A stretch of DNA of 64,000 nucleotides from Brachyhypopomus gauderio (Eukaryota > Chordata > Actinopteri > Gymnotiformes > Hypopomidae). Position 1 is the stretch's first letter. Each line of letters opens with the position of its first letter. The notes beneath the pieces are model-generated. The model was not told where the DNA came from. It saw only the letters and a program-made list of their open reading frames with translations, and ran no database searches. Shown one piece after another: positions 45,088 through 57,669 of the stretch. The position numbers and the translations under genes are program-made. Where the stretch lies: assembly GCF_052324685.1 (NCBI RefSeq), contig NC_135219.1:22924316-22988315 (forward strand), written 5' to 3'.

Positions 45088-45266
45088 CGGAGTTGTATAA
45101 TCCAGGTTCAGAAAGTAAAAGTCCTCACCAGGATTTTGCTCAGGCTTCCTGGATTGTGTTGATTCCACTAATTTTACATGGATTGCACTAATTAAAAAAA
45201 TCTATCAAGCTTGAGCAAAATCCTGGTGAGGATTTTTACTTTCTGAACCTGGATTATACAACTCTG
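45088..45266. mobile_element. Palindromic hAT-type element in LINE ORF2, copy 1
   Basis: The ends CGGAGTTGTATAATCC and GGATTATACAACTCTG are inverted repeats. The 8-bp tccaaaac flanks both sides (45080-45087 and 45267-45274). The inner part (gtcctcaccaggattttgct and inverse) matches the element at 8341-8516. Because copy 2 of the block carries it at the same site, it inserted before the block duplicated. Confidence 0.85.
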
Positions 45267-45909
45267 TCCAAAACCACGCAAAATGTTCAACATGTCCCAG
45301 TTTAGTACTATTAATGAAGAAGGTTTAATTGATACAGTGAGTCATCTCAAATCATCCACTTGCAGCCTTGATAATGGTAATGACCAACCAAGTTTTTAAA
45401 GAATGTCTTTTCAGCATTATCAATGAACATTCTTCAAATAGTAAATTCTTCACTCATGTCAGGTGTATTTCCGAGTGCATTAAAAACTGCAGTTGTGAAG
45501 CCTCTCTTGAAAAAGAAATCTCTAGATACAAGCTTGTTGAATAATTATAGACCAATTTTTAATCTACCGTTCATTGGAAAAATAATAGAAAAAATTGTCT
45601 TCAAGCTAATTATGCACTTTCTGTCCACAAATAGCTGTCTAGACCAATTTCAGTCTGGCTTCCAACCTAATCATAGTACTGAGACTGCACTCATTAGGGT
45701 TATCAATGACATTCGGGTAAATACAGACTCAGGAAACATGTCTGTTCTACTACTGCTCGATCTCAGCGCTGCCTTTGACACCATTGACCACAAAATTCTC
45801 ATAGATAGACTTGAGAACTGGGTTGGACTCTCAGGAACTGTCCTAAAATGGTTCAGTTCAAACCTTCAAGGAAGGAATTTCTTTGTCGAAAAGGAGGGTA
45901 ATGTTTCTG

Positions 45910-46455
45910 AGATATCTTGATATATATAAGATATATAATGGGATATCTTGATATATATAAGATATATAATGAGATATCTTGATATATATAAGATATATAA
46001 TGAGATATCTTGATATATAAGATATATTATGAGATATCTTGATATATATGATATATCAAGATATCCCATTATATATCTTATATATATCAAGATATCTCAT
46101 TATGTATCTTATATATATATCAAGATATCTCATTATATATCTTATATATTGTCCGTCCACAGCGGCTGTTGTTGTTGTTGTTTGGTGACGTCATGTGCGT
46201 CCCTCAGGTGGGCGGAGCCCGTTATCCGTCTCACCTGAGGGTCGTTTGTTTGCCTATATATGTCTTGTCTTTGTACCAGTTGACCGCTGGTACACATATC
46301 CTTAATTTGGATCTTTTGCACGGGTTTTGGTTTGCACACTTTCTATTAAACCATCCTTTTTCCCTGAGACATGGCGTGATCGCTTCCTTTCCAGTTGCTC
46401 ACCCCGCCCGTCACAATATCTCATTATATATATTTTATATATCAAGATATCTCAT
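45910..46455. repeat. AT-rich inverted array of ~31-bp units, interrupting the LINE
   Basis: The unit gatatcttgatatatataa plus gatatataatgg (about 31 bases) occurs about four times head to tail, then at about 46050 the orientation flips and about four inverted units follow. The whole can fold into a long hairpin. It replaces the LINE segment between the LDLSAAFDT and YADD parts, about 40 codons. The block at 58403 ends just before this point. A solo LTR splits its right arm. Confidence 0.8.
46150..46415 (+). mobile_element. Short solo LTR within the AT-rich foldback
   Basis: It begins TGTCCGTCCACAGCGG and ends CCGCCCGTCACA, 266 bases with TG...CA ends. The target duplication is atat on both sides (46146-46149 and 46416-46419). 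It has a TATA-like ctatatatg and an ATTAAA signal in the usual order. No internal region is present. The family is unassigned (Gypsy-like or retroviral). Confidence 0.7.
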
Positions 46456-47615
46456 GCTATGCAGATGACACTCAGATCTACATGGCTCTCTGCCCAAACA
46501 ACTACGGTCCCCTAGACTCACTGAGTACATAAACAAGTGGATGAAACACAACTTTCTGCAGTTAAATAAAGATCAAACGGAGATTATTTTATTTGGGAAC
46601 AGCAAAGACACAGACTAGCTGCCTATCTAGATTCGAGAGCCCTAAAATCTAAATAACTAGTACGTAACCTTGGTGTACTAACGGACTCTGATCTCACCTT
46701 TAGCAGTCATGTCAAAGCCGTCACCAAATCAGCTTTCTATCACCTCAAAAACATCAACAAATTCAGAGATTTTCTGGCTAAAGCAGACCTGGAGAAACTC
46801 ATCCACGCTTTTGTTTCTAGTAGGATTGATTATTGTAATGGGCTCCTAACTGGACTCCCAAAAAAAAAAACAAGTAAACAGCTTCAGCTGATTCAAATCG
46901 CAGCTGCCAGAGTTCTCACTAGGAGTAAAAGAAGGGAGCACATCACTCCCATCCTTAAATCCTTACACTGGATACCCGTATGTTACAGGATAGACTTTAA
47001 GGTAATATTACTGGTTTATAAATGTCTTAATGGTGCAGGACCAGTATATTTATTGGATGTGCTCCAACAATATGAGCCGAGCAGAACTCTCAGATCATTA
47101 GGAACTGGTCAGTTAGTGCAGCCTAAGGTAAAGAGGCGGCGTTTAGCTACTACGCTGCTCAGAAATGGAACCGGTTGTCAGAGAGCATTAGAAGAACCCC
47201 AACACTAGATACTTTTAAATCCAGACTGAAAGCCTTCATGTTTGAGCAGGCCTTCAGCTCAGTTTAATTACCTTTACTCTGTAACGGCACTTTTATCTTC
47301 ATTAATTTAACTTCCTTTAAATCTACTGTTTTAATCATGCTTGCTATTTTAGATTTTATTGTGTTTGTTTCCTTTTTGTTTAATTTTAATTTTTTATTTT
47401 TATCTTCTTATCTTTGCTCCCTCTTTAGATCTGCTTTTAGTTAAACTAAACTTTGTCTCTCTCCTCAGCAGAAACTTATTGCAGAGGTTGTGATTTCTCT
47501 CCTGGTACGTGTATACACAGGCGATGCCAAGATCAGGGGGCGACGCCAGGATCAGGGGATCTAACTCTACAAGGGTCGAGAGGTTTGGCGGTCAAACTCC
47601 ACGGGGGGTATACAG

Positions 47616-48246
47616 TGTCGTGGAAATTTTCTACTAAATGGATGAGGACTCAGACGTGGTTAAATGATTAATTTATTACAAAAAAATAAATATATATATA
47701 TATATAGGACAAAGACAGAAACAAGACAGACACAGACATGAGAGTCTCATTCAAGCATGACAACTCTGAAGGCAGGGGGGCAGTCCCCCTGCTTATATAC
47801 AATCTTAAACACAATTCAGCAGTTCTAACAGCAGGTTATCTTTAGCACAGCATGTTCCAAAACATAAGCGTCCAGCAGGCTACTTTGTCTCACATGTGTG
47901 TATCTCCTAATATGGACTTCCCTAGAGTTAGCGGAAGCAACTGATGTATCAGTTGAACACAGAGAAAGCTAAATGACCCAAGACTAGTAGCCTAGTGACT
48001 ACCAGTTAACAGAGTGCTCTTACCCTCAGCACTCTCCCTGACCTGGGTCACAGTATAGCACACATGCATAATATGAACTGAACATAAGTACATGATTACA
48101 CTGAAACACACTACTTCATTATTGTAGTCCTTCTGCTTAGTCAGAATGGACATGTCCTAAATCATAAAGTTCATAATGATCTCTTATAATAACTAAAAAT
48201 GATCTAATCAATGATGATTAGTCAATAATCAATCATTTCTGTCACA
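47616..48246 (-). mobile_element. Solo LTR, family shared with 62919-63533, minus orientation
   Basis: It begins TGTCGTGGAAATTTTC and ends TTTCTGTCACA, 631 bases, flanked by acag at 47612-47615 and 48247-48250. Its reverse complement is almost identical to 62919-63533. In the sense orientation it has tgtatataagcaggggg (TATA box) and ttgtaataaatt (polyadenylation signal), so promoter, transcript end and both borders are recognisable. No internal genes are present. Similarity between the two copies suggests a young family. It lies in the LINE 3' region. Confidence 0.85.
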
Positions 48247-48639
48247 ACAGGTGGCACCATTGGTGGTTACCAGGCAGGGTAACTGAGTGATTGGGAGTTG
48301 CACCCTCGGCTGGGAGTCGAGCACCGGGTGGCCGCGCATAACTGTGGGCCGACGAGCACACAGTTCGCAGACAACCAGTGAGAGTGAAGGTCGCACTCTG
48401 TTTCAGTGTTTGTTGTATGAGAGAGCGTGGATCTTATTTACTTTTTTATTATCTTATTTACTTTACTTTTTTACATTTTATGTTATTTTATTCTATTTTT
48501 TTAATGTGATTAATTTCTTTTAAATCTATTGTTTTTACATTTTTCTGTATATTCTTTTCATTTGTAAAGCACTTTGAATGACTGTTGTGTATGAAAGGTG
48601 CTATATAAATAAACTTGCCTTGCCTTGCCTTGCCTAAGT

Positions 48640-49560
48640 AAAATTATTACAGCCTAGATAAAAAGTCAGAACCAGAAGGTAACATAGACTTGGGAGCATT
48701 CTGAGACATTGGCATCCATCCACTGGACTGTCAACAAACTTGAGTGACCACGAGCAATGACAGGATGACAGCACCAGCGCCCCAGTCTACCATAAAACCC
48801 TTCGTCTAAGAACCCCTGGATCTACACCTTTATCTAAGGGGGGATATTAATTATCAAACGCTAAACTAAATAAGTGGGTTTTCAACCTAGACTTAAAGAT
48901 TGTGACTGTGTCAGAGTCCCGGACGCATTTTGGATGGTTGTTCCAAAGCTGGGGGGCCTTATAAGAAAAGGCTCTTCCCCCTGCTGTTACCTTATTAATT
49001 TGTGGAACTAATAAAAGACCAGCACCCTGTGATCTTAGTGGACGTGAGGGTTCATAATAGGAAATAAGTTCCTGCAGGTATTCAGGAGCAAGCACGTGCA
49101 GTGCTTTATAAGTTAAAAGAATTTTAAATTCAATACGGAATTTAACTGGGAGCCAACGCAAGACTAATAGGACTGGTCTGATATGCTGAAATTTTCTAGT
49201 TCTGGTCAGAACTCTGGCTGCGGCATTTTGAACTATTTGAAGTTTATTTAGATTCCTATTTGAACATCCTGACAGTAGTGAGTTACAGTAGTCTAATCTG
49301 GAGCTAACAAAGGCGTGCACCAATTTTTCTGCATCATCCTGTGATAATGCATTTCTTAATTTGGCAATGTTGCGGAGATGTAGAAAAGCTATCCTAGTAG
49401 TATTATCTATGTATTTATCAAATGATAGGTCGGAGTCGAATATGACGCCTAGGTTTTTGGCTACTGAGCCAGGTGTAATGGGATAGTCTGCGAGATTAAG
49501 CATTAGATTAGGAGGAGAACTTCTGTTTTGTCCTCATTAAGTTGGAGGAAGTTTAGAGGC
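48640..49560 (-). mobile_element. Second L2-type LINE, 3' part, opposite orientation
   Basis: The reverse strand holds the end of LINE ORF2 and part of the 3' untranslated region (gtagactggggcgctggtgc). It faces the tail of the L2 copy on the plus strand, so the two LINEs meet tail to tail near 48640. Confidence 0.65.
48847..49503 (-). pseudogene. L2 LINE ORF2 C-terminal domain, open
   Basis: About 218 residues are open. They include KNLGVIFDSDLSFDKYI, SSRLDYCNSLLSGCSNRNLN, QNAAARVLTRTRKFQHIRPV, LRWLPVKFRIEFKILL, PEYLQELISYYEPSRPLRSQ and FKSRLKTHLFSLAFDN, the standard region after the reverse transcriptase of L2 LINEs. The upstream reverse transcriptase is missing, so it is a 5'-truncated copy. 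The open state suggests youth. The sequence differs from the plus-strand L2, so it is another subfamily. Confidence 0.8.
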
Positions 49561-49978
49561 CTCAATTTTTCCTAAACTGAGCTTGTCATCATGTGGGAGT
49601 AGCGTTTCAGGCAAGCCTGCTGGTTCTCGTTTCCGAGAGTAAATATGCACTATTTACTGAAATTCGTACTATTTTATTATTCAGAACATTCCTCTATTGT
49701 TAGAATTAATATTAGTTATACATTTTTATATATTAGATATTATATTTTTATAAATTATATATATATTAGACTTGCCTTTATTTAAAAATTCTGTATATTT
49801 ACATATTTCAGTATAAGAATGTCTAGAAATCCAGTTTGCAATCTGCAATCTAGAAATAAACTGTACCAAAATCATACCATTGCAAGCACTGTTTTTATTA
49901 TACAATAAAAAAAGAACAATAATAAAATGACAATTCTGGCGTCCACATCTGAAGCTGTGGAATTGATGTGGACGGTGC
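49561..49978. other. AT-rich 3' flank of the CFAP57-like gene
   Basis: No frame is recognised. On the minus strand, tttattattgttctttttttattg and an aataaaaacagtgcttgc follow the stop codon at 49979 by about 80 bases and are candidates for the gene's 3' end region. Confidence 0.4.
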
Positions 49979-50876
49979 TCACGGTTTGAGGGCGGGCAGT
50001 TTGAGGGCGGGCAGTTTGGTGCTAGGCGACAGGGCCGGGAGGGGCGGAGAAAGGCCTTGGCCACGAAGCTTCAGCCTCTCGATCTTGGGTCGCCGTAACT
50101 GGATCTTCTGCTCGGTCTTGTCCTCCGAGGTCAGCTGCGTAACTGCCCTCTCTGCCATTGCTGTGGTCACAGGGTGACAACGAATCAAAAAGTAAGATAC
50201 TGGAAGGGGGGAGTTTTTATATAAGCAGCCTTTGACTGTTACGCTGCTAATAATACAGCCATATAAATAGCACCTTCCAGTGTTGAAAAGACATCCTTGA
50301 ATTATGCCGCTAATACAAAGTATGAGAAAGTCTTAGTATGTGTAGGATGAGAGAAATGTTAGTTGTAAGAACTACATTGGTCATAACAAAACAGCTGTCT
50401 GCCCCCATTTTTTTCCACTTACTCTTGTGGTGGGTGGAGCTCTTGGACAAGGTCCCTCTGGCTTGAGTCTGGATGGCACGCGTTTGCTTCTTGACGTGAT
50501 CCTGGGCCAACCGCTGCTCATTGATCTCCCTGATCAGCAAGAAGTTCTCCTGCGTGGCGAGCAAAAGCAGACGGTCACTCCTACTCAGACACAGACTACC
50601 ACGTGCAGTAACTAAAATACGTCTTAGAAAGTCGTTGGAGATCATCCCATTTAAGAAACAGGACTGGGAAGCCAACACTAAAGGAGAAGTCGGCGCTACC
50701 TCCGCGAGCTTGTCATAGCGTGATTTGTGCTTTTGTTCATTTTCAGCCAGCTTCCTGGTCAGGGATGCCACCTTCTTCTCGAGATAATCCCTCTGCCTGC
50801 GGAACTCAGACTGGACGTCTGCACTGACTTTCTCCTCCTGGCACTGTAAACAAAAACCAGACATGAATGGTCTGAG

Positions 50877-50967
<91 letters not shown>

Positions 50968-51155
50968 GTGTGTTCATCTCACCACATCAGATCCTTGAAC
51001 ATGATGTTCATACAGCTTGCGGACAGTTTCCTTTAACTTCTTTGGTTCTTGTAATACCCTAATGCAGTTAATGATGTCCGTCTTTATCCTGCAGCCCAGG
51101 GTCTCGCCGTTCTTGACCTGGGAAATCAAAGCTATTATAGGCAGGGTTTGGTCTG

Positions 51156-51190
<35 letters not shown>

Positions 51191-51341
51191 TGGGGGGAAT
51201 TGTAAAGTACTTTCTTGCATAAATTACGTATCACATCAATAAAAATAACAAAGGCAAGTCTATAAGTCTGAATTAGGAAATTAACATGGAAACAAGGCCA
51301 AACACAGAAACAGAAGCACCACTCTAACTTATTGCCCTAGG

Positions 51342-51386
<45 letters not shown>

Positions 51387-51410
51387 TACACACACATGCA
51401 CACACATATA

Positions 51411-51466
<56 letters not shown>

Positions 51467-52983
51467 AGCACACACACACACACATCCAGTATGGTCCAAA
51501 TTAAGCCTGCAAAACATTTTTACAGCATGCAAGAGTCCCAAGCAAGATGAATGCAGGTGTGTGGCACCGGACACCTGGGTTTAACTGCGGTGTGACATCC
51601 TGGGAGGCGTGGCAGCACTCCCCCTGGGAGGCGTGGCTACACTCCCCCTGGGAGGCCTGGCTACACTCACCTTCTGCCTCTCTGTGTTCAATTCCTTTTC
51701 TTTGGCTTTCAGTATCCGCTTGAGTTCATCATTGCTCACATGTAGCTGGATGTTCTGCAACTTGTACTGCTTCAACGCAGCCGTCATCTAACAAAAACAC
51801 CAAAAACAGCCTCATTAACACTTACTACTCATTAATACACCACGTCCCTCATTAACACTTACTACTCATTAATACACCACGTCCCTCATTAACACTTACT
51901 ACTCATTAATACACCACGTCCCTCATTAACACTTACTACTCATTAATACACCACGTCCCTCATTAACACTTACTACTCATTAATACACCACGTCCCTCAT
52001 TAACACTTACTACTCATTAATACACCACGTCCCTCATTAACACTTACTACTCATTAATACACCACGTCTGCTATATTCAAATACTATGTGTAAATTTTTG
52101 CATAAATGCATGTTAATTATTTTCTGGTTCTGTGGAAGTCATATACTGTAATGGTTTCCAATAAGGTGTCTGAAGTAAGGGTGCTTGAAGATTCTCTCAA
52201 AAAGAGAATTACTTTAATTAAATGACGTTAATTAAATGCAGTGACTCTCACAGAGACCTGGACAAGATCCATTCAGTTTGTGTATAATGAAACACAGTTC
52301 CTACCTCCCGGATCTTTTTCTCCGTCTCTTTGAGGTAAATCTCTCTCGGCTCGATTTGGGTCTTCAGATGTTTAAGGTTTTCATCCAGTTCAATCTTAGT
52401 CTTCTCCAGGTCCTGGTACTTCCATTCCAAGTCCTGAATGTGTGTTTCCTGCAGGGAACAGAACCCCCTCTCATCTACTGCCCAATACAGTACACAGCTC
52501 ACTTCTGAATATCTTGTGGTTAGCTTAATAAAAGACACCACATTAGTAAACCACATTTTTGTAATGCATGTACAATATGTGCTTTTTATCCTCAAAATAA
52601 ATATGCCACTGATTTACATCAATAAAACTAGATTTGCATTTCCTGAAGGAAATGCTAGAGGGTTTGAAAGATGATGCCAACGGTCACATTCTTGAAATCT
52701 TAAATCTTAAACCTGGGTTACTAAAAAATCTATTGATATGTTTTATATCTAAATTCTGTGATACTATCAATAACTTTCCTCTGTATACTCCGTGCGAGCT
52801 TAAATGCAACGAAATTTCATTCTGTGTACACCTGTGTACAATGAATGACAATAAAGATTGTCTAAGTCTAAGTGCGGTGTATGTATGTGTGTGTCTGTGT
52901 GTATGTGGAGTTTGTATGAGAGGTGTGTGTGTGTGTGTGTCTGTGAGAGACGTATGTATGTATGTGTGGAGTGGGTATGAGAG

Positions 52984-53077
<94 letters not shown>

Positions 53078-55537
53078 ATGCGTGTGTGTGTGTGTGGTGC
53101 CTGAACGAGCACAGAGGCAAATTGTGAAAAACCCAATTCTGATTTCGAGAAAGTTACAAAGCCAATCGACTATAAAAATCACAGCACAGGTCTCGGAGCC
53201 AAGACCTTCGGAGGTCTGTTCGTTAAGCGCTTCCGGCTGTATTAATTGCTTTTCAAGCCCTCTAGTAACAGCCAGGTCCTCAACAAATAATGGCAAACAG
53301 TTGTGGTGCACACTAAAATGTCAGTAGCTTTGCTGGCCTTGTGGTGCCTGCACGACCCCCCACCTTGTCCTGGATGATCATGTCCTTCTCCTGGATCTCC
53401 GACTTCAGGGCCACGATGTCCTTGTCCCGTGACTGGACATCCTCCTGCAGCTTCTGCTTATACTCCATTAGTTGACTGATCTCCAGGTTCTTGTTCTTGA
53501 TTTTGTTCTCCAGGTCAATAATCTGCACCATTCACATCAACAGAGAGACACAGAGGCACGTCAAGCCGTGGCTCACGCAAAGAAAGGCCAGAAATTCCCC
53601 CCGGCCTTTAAAACAAAAACGAGTGGGGATGCGTGATGGAAACAATATACGAGCGCAGGGTTGTGAAAGACGCCACCAACCTTGACCTTTCTGTATGCCG
53701 CCGTGTCCACGAGATAGTAGTGCTTCTCTTCCTCCTCGCGCAGCCTGCACTCGTACTGGGCGCGCATTTCCTCCAGCTCAAAGTTGCTTTCCGCCTCCAT
53801 TTGATTTTTAGTCTCCTCAAACTCGCGCTCCTGCTGCTGCAACTTGTCACGGCACTGGGGAGAAGAGAGAAACACCCTGCTGGTACCATGGCACAAACTA
53901 AGCAGTCGGCAGTCAAGGGACCCTCCAAGTGTTACACATTTTCCTAAGGGTCTGTTCTTCTTGGAGACCTTGATCTTGAATGATCACATGACAGTACTAA
54001 ACTCCGAAGTAAACATACATGCTGGACGAACCTTTCGGGACCCTCAGTGTATACGATAGTTGGATTTGTAGCCCAATGAGGGCTCTATATACCAAAGCAA
54101 ACACAACCAAAGTGTATATTGTCTCTGCTGCTAATTGCTCTACGGACCACTCAGCAGAACACTTGGGGCAAAGCGGAAACACTCACTCATTACCAACACA
54201 GACTTGAAAGCACTCCTGCACAGTACAATACATTACCCAGAGCTCTCTATTCAACTAAAACCACTTAGACTAACAGATGTTTATTTTCAACACTGACACA
54301 ATGTGGCACACATCTCCAAAATAAATATTACAGCGTAGCATCACCTTCATGTAGTGACTTGGACATTTTTTTCAACATTACTTAATCACATTTAAAATAG
54401 TTTTATTAGATGCAGCACAATATAACAAAAAAGATGCCTTAATTGTCAAATTTGATCAAGCCAGTCCAAATATATTCACATTTAAATTTTTTAAATGCAA
54501 TTAACCTAAAACAAAAGGAAATCTTGTGATCAAGAAATGTGCTCTAGTTTCAGCACGTAGCTAGTATTTCTTTTCCGTGATCATGGTTCATCGGACCAAC
54601 ACGTTGTCTTGGGACCCTTAAAAAACTACCTTAAACTGTACAGACTGGGATTAAACTTCAGGAAACAATAAACAAGAATATAATGTAACCGTCCACGTAT
54701 CTATTAATATCTTTTGAACAGCCCAACGATGTTTTTGAACGGTCCAAACGCGAAGTAAACGGGATGAGAGAAAGCGCTCATTCAATTGCCATACTGTATT
54801 ACCAAAACTGTGGGAAGAAGCTCCTACAAACCGATGAAAACAGCGATTTATTACAGCGCGCTTGATCACCGACCGCTTAGACAGCGAGCGGAGGAAAATG
54901 GCCGCGGCTCAATCATCATCATGCGGGGAAATCCAAGTAACTACTTCATGTGATACATTATTACATTACAGATGTCACATATCCGATTACAATAACACAC
55001 CCAGCAGAGCTGCAAGCCAAACACGGAGTCTGAACGTTTTCGCAACTAGGTGGACGGTTCAAGAAAACGTGAGACGGGCAGGGTTGCCAGGTCCTACAAA
55101 AATATCCCGCCCTCCAGCAGCCTAAACTAGCCCAAAGCCAAAAGTTGTTGACGGCTGGGTGGCGAGTGTTTAAAATGGGGACAAATTAAGTATTATATCG
55201 CGATCGATTCTTTGTGTTGACTTGTAACTCCCGCGGTGGCCCAACTCAAAAGTAGCCCAAAAAACCGCACCCCGCGACCCCAGAATTTTTGGCGTGAAAA
55301 CCGCGAACCTGGCAACTATAGAGACGGGAGACGGACGTGGCCGTGCGGCCGAGCCGTCGGCACCACAGCGCCCTCACCTGGTCCAACTCGTGCGTCGTCT
55401 CCTCCAGCTCGGCCTCGAACATCTGCTGCATCTCCTCCAGGGCTCGGTGCTTGCTGGCCTCCAGCTGCTGCAGCTCCTTCTCGTAGGTCTGAGACCTCAC
55501 CAGCACATCCCGGAACATTGTCTTGTAGTCCATAATC
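49979..55537 (-). CDS. cfap57: CFAP57 (WDR65)-like gene, C-terminal coiled-coil half
   Basis: Nine exons, in transcript order: 55378-55537, 53687-53854, 53364-53522, 52305-52448, 51671-51787, 50983-51117, 50700-50843, 50423-50549 and 49979-50160 with the stop. All have GT/AG borders and lengths that keep phase. They encode about 440 residues of coiled coil: EIQEKDMIIQDK, TKIELDENLKHLKTQIEPRE, IINCIRVLQEPKKLKETVRK, SEFRRQRDYLEKKVASLTRK, ENFLLIREINEQRL. The TQIEPRE, C-I-x-x-QEP and Q-E-N-x-x-L-I-x-EINE blocks are what I recall from CFAP57, a ciliary inner-arm dynein regulator. Full-length CFAP57 is about 1,250 residues with N-terminal WD40 repeats; none are here. The first exon's acceptor (aaccttaag) is weak, so it may instead contain the start (ATG at 55533). 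The proline-rich end (LPALKLPALKP) is unlike the mammalian tail. Confidence 0.7.
50879..50966. repeat. (GT)n microsatellite in CFAP57-like intron
   Basis: A nearly pure run of GT dinucleotides, close to the exon at 50983-51117. Confidence 0.95.
51343..51485. repeat. (CA)n microsatellite in CFAP57-like intron
   Basis: An imperfect CA run broken by cata and aaac steps. A shorter GT run lies at about 51160-51188. Confidence 0.95.
51813..52071. repeat. 37-bp minisatellite, seven copies
   Basis: The unit cattaacacttactactcat plus taatacaccacgtccct repeats seven times without visible change, ending at cacgtctgc. It lies in the intron between exons 52305-52448 and 51671-51787. Near-identity of units indicates recent expansion. 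Confidence 0.95.
52982..53095. repeat. (TG)n microsatellite in CFAP57-like intron
   Basis: A long TG run with shorter runs upstream from about 52875. Frames through it give only Val-Cys or His-Thr repeats. Confidence 0.95.
53855..55078 (-). other. First large intron of the CFAP57-like gene
   Basis: AT-rich sequence without recognised exons. WD40-type exons were looked for on the minus strand and not seen. Confidence 0.4.
55079..55320. mobile_element. Short hAT-type element with GAGACGGG target duplication
   Basis: It begins CAGGGTTGCCAGGTCC and ends GAACCTGGCAACTATA. The 8-bp gagacggg lies on both sides (55071-55078 and 55321-55328). Its core shares aaattaagtattatatcgcg with the element at 56767-57011. 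Confidence 0.8.
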
Positions 55538-57011
<1,474 letters not shown>

Positions 57012-57049
57012 ACACACACATACACACAATAACTCTAGAAAATATAACT

Positions 57050-57478
57050 TCAAAGCAGGAAGGAGGAGAAGATAAGTCCAATATTTATTGGCCTCCACAA
57101 ATGCTTCTTTGAAAACTCTTTAAAACATTTCTTTCGCTTTGCCAGAACTCGGCTCACACGGTAAGACTCTACCGTGGCAGTTTTACTCCTATGACCAGGT
57201 GTCGTGAACACTGCCTGCTTTGCTGCCAGCTGTCTCCTCACTCCATTTACCTTCTCAGTTCGTACAGCTGATTTCACCGGGAAATCGTTAGTATACCTCT
57301 TGTGAACTGTGAGAAAATGTTGTTCCAAATTCCCTTTCTTCGGTATGGCCACAGTAGCATTACAGATCAGACATACCGACTTTGAATAAGTAAAAAAGTA
57401 GTAATTTTCCCACTCGGGATGAAAGTGATAATTTTTAGCTTTTTTGGCTTCTGCCATTATCTCTTCGGCTGCCACCAT
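57050..57478 (-). pseudogene. ZBED/hAT-type N-terminal zinc-finger frame
   Basis: About 140 residues: AKKAKNYHFHPEWENYYFFT, then VCLICNATVAIPKKGNLEQH and the H-x-x-x-H of FLTVHKRY, then RQLAAKQAVFT. This pattern (E-W-E-x-x-Y-F-F ... C-x-x-C ... H ... H ... L-x-x-Q-x-x-F) is the front end of hAT-derived proteins such as ZBED5, FAM200 and GTF2IRD2 types. No catalytic part follows downstream on the minus strand. It could be a truncated transposon or an exon of a derived gene. Confidence 0.55.
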
Positions 57479-57669
57479 TCTGGTTTCTTCGTGTTCGCGC
57501 TTTAGAGTCCCTGGTTACAACCTAGCAACCGTGGCAAACCATACCCAGCATTCATCAGAAAAGCAGAAAAGGTTGTGTAAATAATTAATTTTTGTATCTT
57601 ATTATTATGAAAATAGATACTGGCCTCTCATGAACGATGGTTTGATTAGTGTTTTTTTTTTTTTGTCAG

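Larger units (their letters stand above)
40932..45890 (+). repeat. Large duplicated block, copy 1
   Basis: From tgagactgtatcactatcgg on, this block recurs from 58403 with the same content in the same order: P-type transposase end, hAT fragment, L2 ORF1 and ORF2 parts and a nested hAT-derived element. By eye, long stretches differ at only about one base per hundred, plus a few indels. Copy 1 continues leftwards into the rest of the P-type gene, so its left edge is not a natural element end. Confidence 0.9.
43841..47270 (+). pseudogene. LINE ORF2: APE-type endonuclease, reverse transcriptase and C-terminal domain
   Basis: The endonuclease (43841-44542) has LALLNVRSITNKS, LLTETWL, VTVYRPPG, VIAGDFNIHID and ALSDHYCVFF, covering the usual catalytic blocks. 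The frame then shifts. Reverse transcriptase resumes at about 45423 with NNYRPIFNLPFIGKIIEKIV, FQSGFQPNHSTETALI and LLLDLSAAFDTIDHKIL (catalytic Asp). The GVPQGS-type block is lost where the AT foldback sits. CYADDTQIYMAL (catalytic YADD) follows at about 46455. The C-terminal part includes SSRIDYCNGLLTGLP, AAARVLTRSKRREHITPIL and LHWIPVCYRIDFKV. Several frame shifts make it non-functional. Confidence 0.75.
42690..48636 (+). mobile_element. L2-type LINE, copy 1, with several nested insertions
   Basis: In order it holds an ORF1 esterase remnant (about 42990-43337), an endonuclease (43841-44542), reverse transcriptase parts (44570-45900), the YADD segment (46455-46570), the C-terminal domain (46640-47270), and a 3' tail aaaggtgctatataaataaa with (CTTGC)n at about 48595-48636. 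Nested inside are a hAT-derived element (45088-45266), an AT-rich foldback (45910-46455) with a solo LTR, and another solo LTR (47616-48246). The esterase ORF1 is known from CR1/L2-type LINEs of fish. Confidence 0.75.

Noticed and set aside
48287-48523. Possible tRNA or SINE head after the solo LTR
   Set aside because: No clear A and B box pair or cloverleaf could be traced; the following AT-rich part belongs to the LINE 3' region.
51813-52071. Regular array that could suggest CRISPR-like repeats
   Set aside because: Units abut directly with no unique spacers, and it lies in a vertebrate intron; it is a minisatellite.
50759-53311. Long open frames of His-Thr or Val-Cys repeats
   Set aside because: They are translations of (CA)n/(GT)n microsatellites and have no conserved flanking domains.
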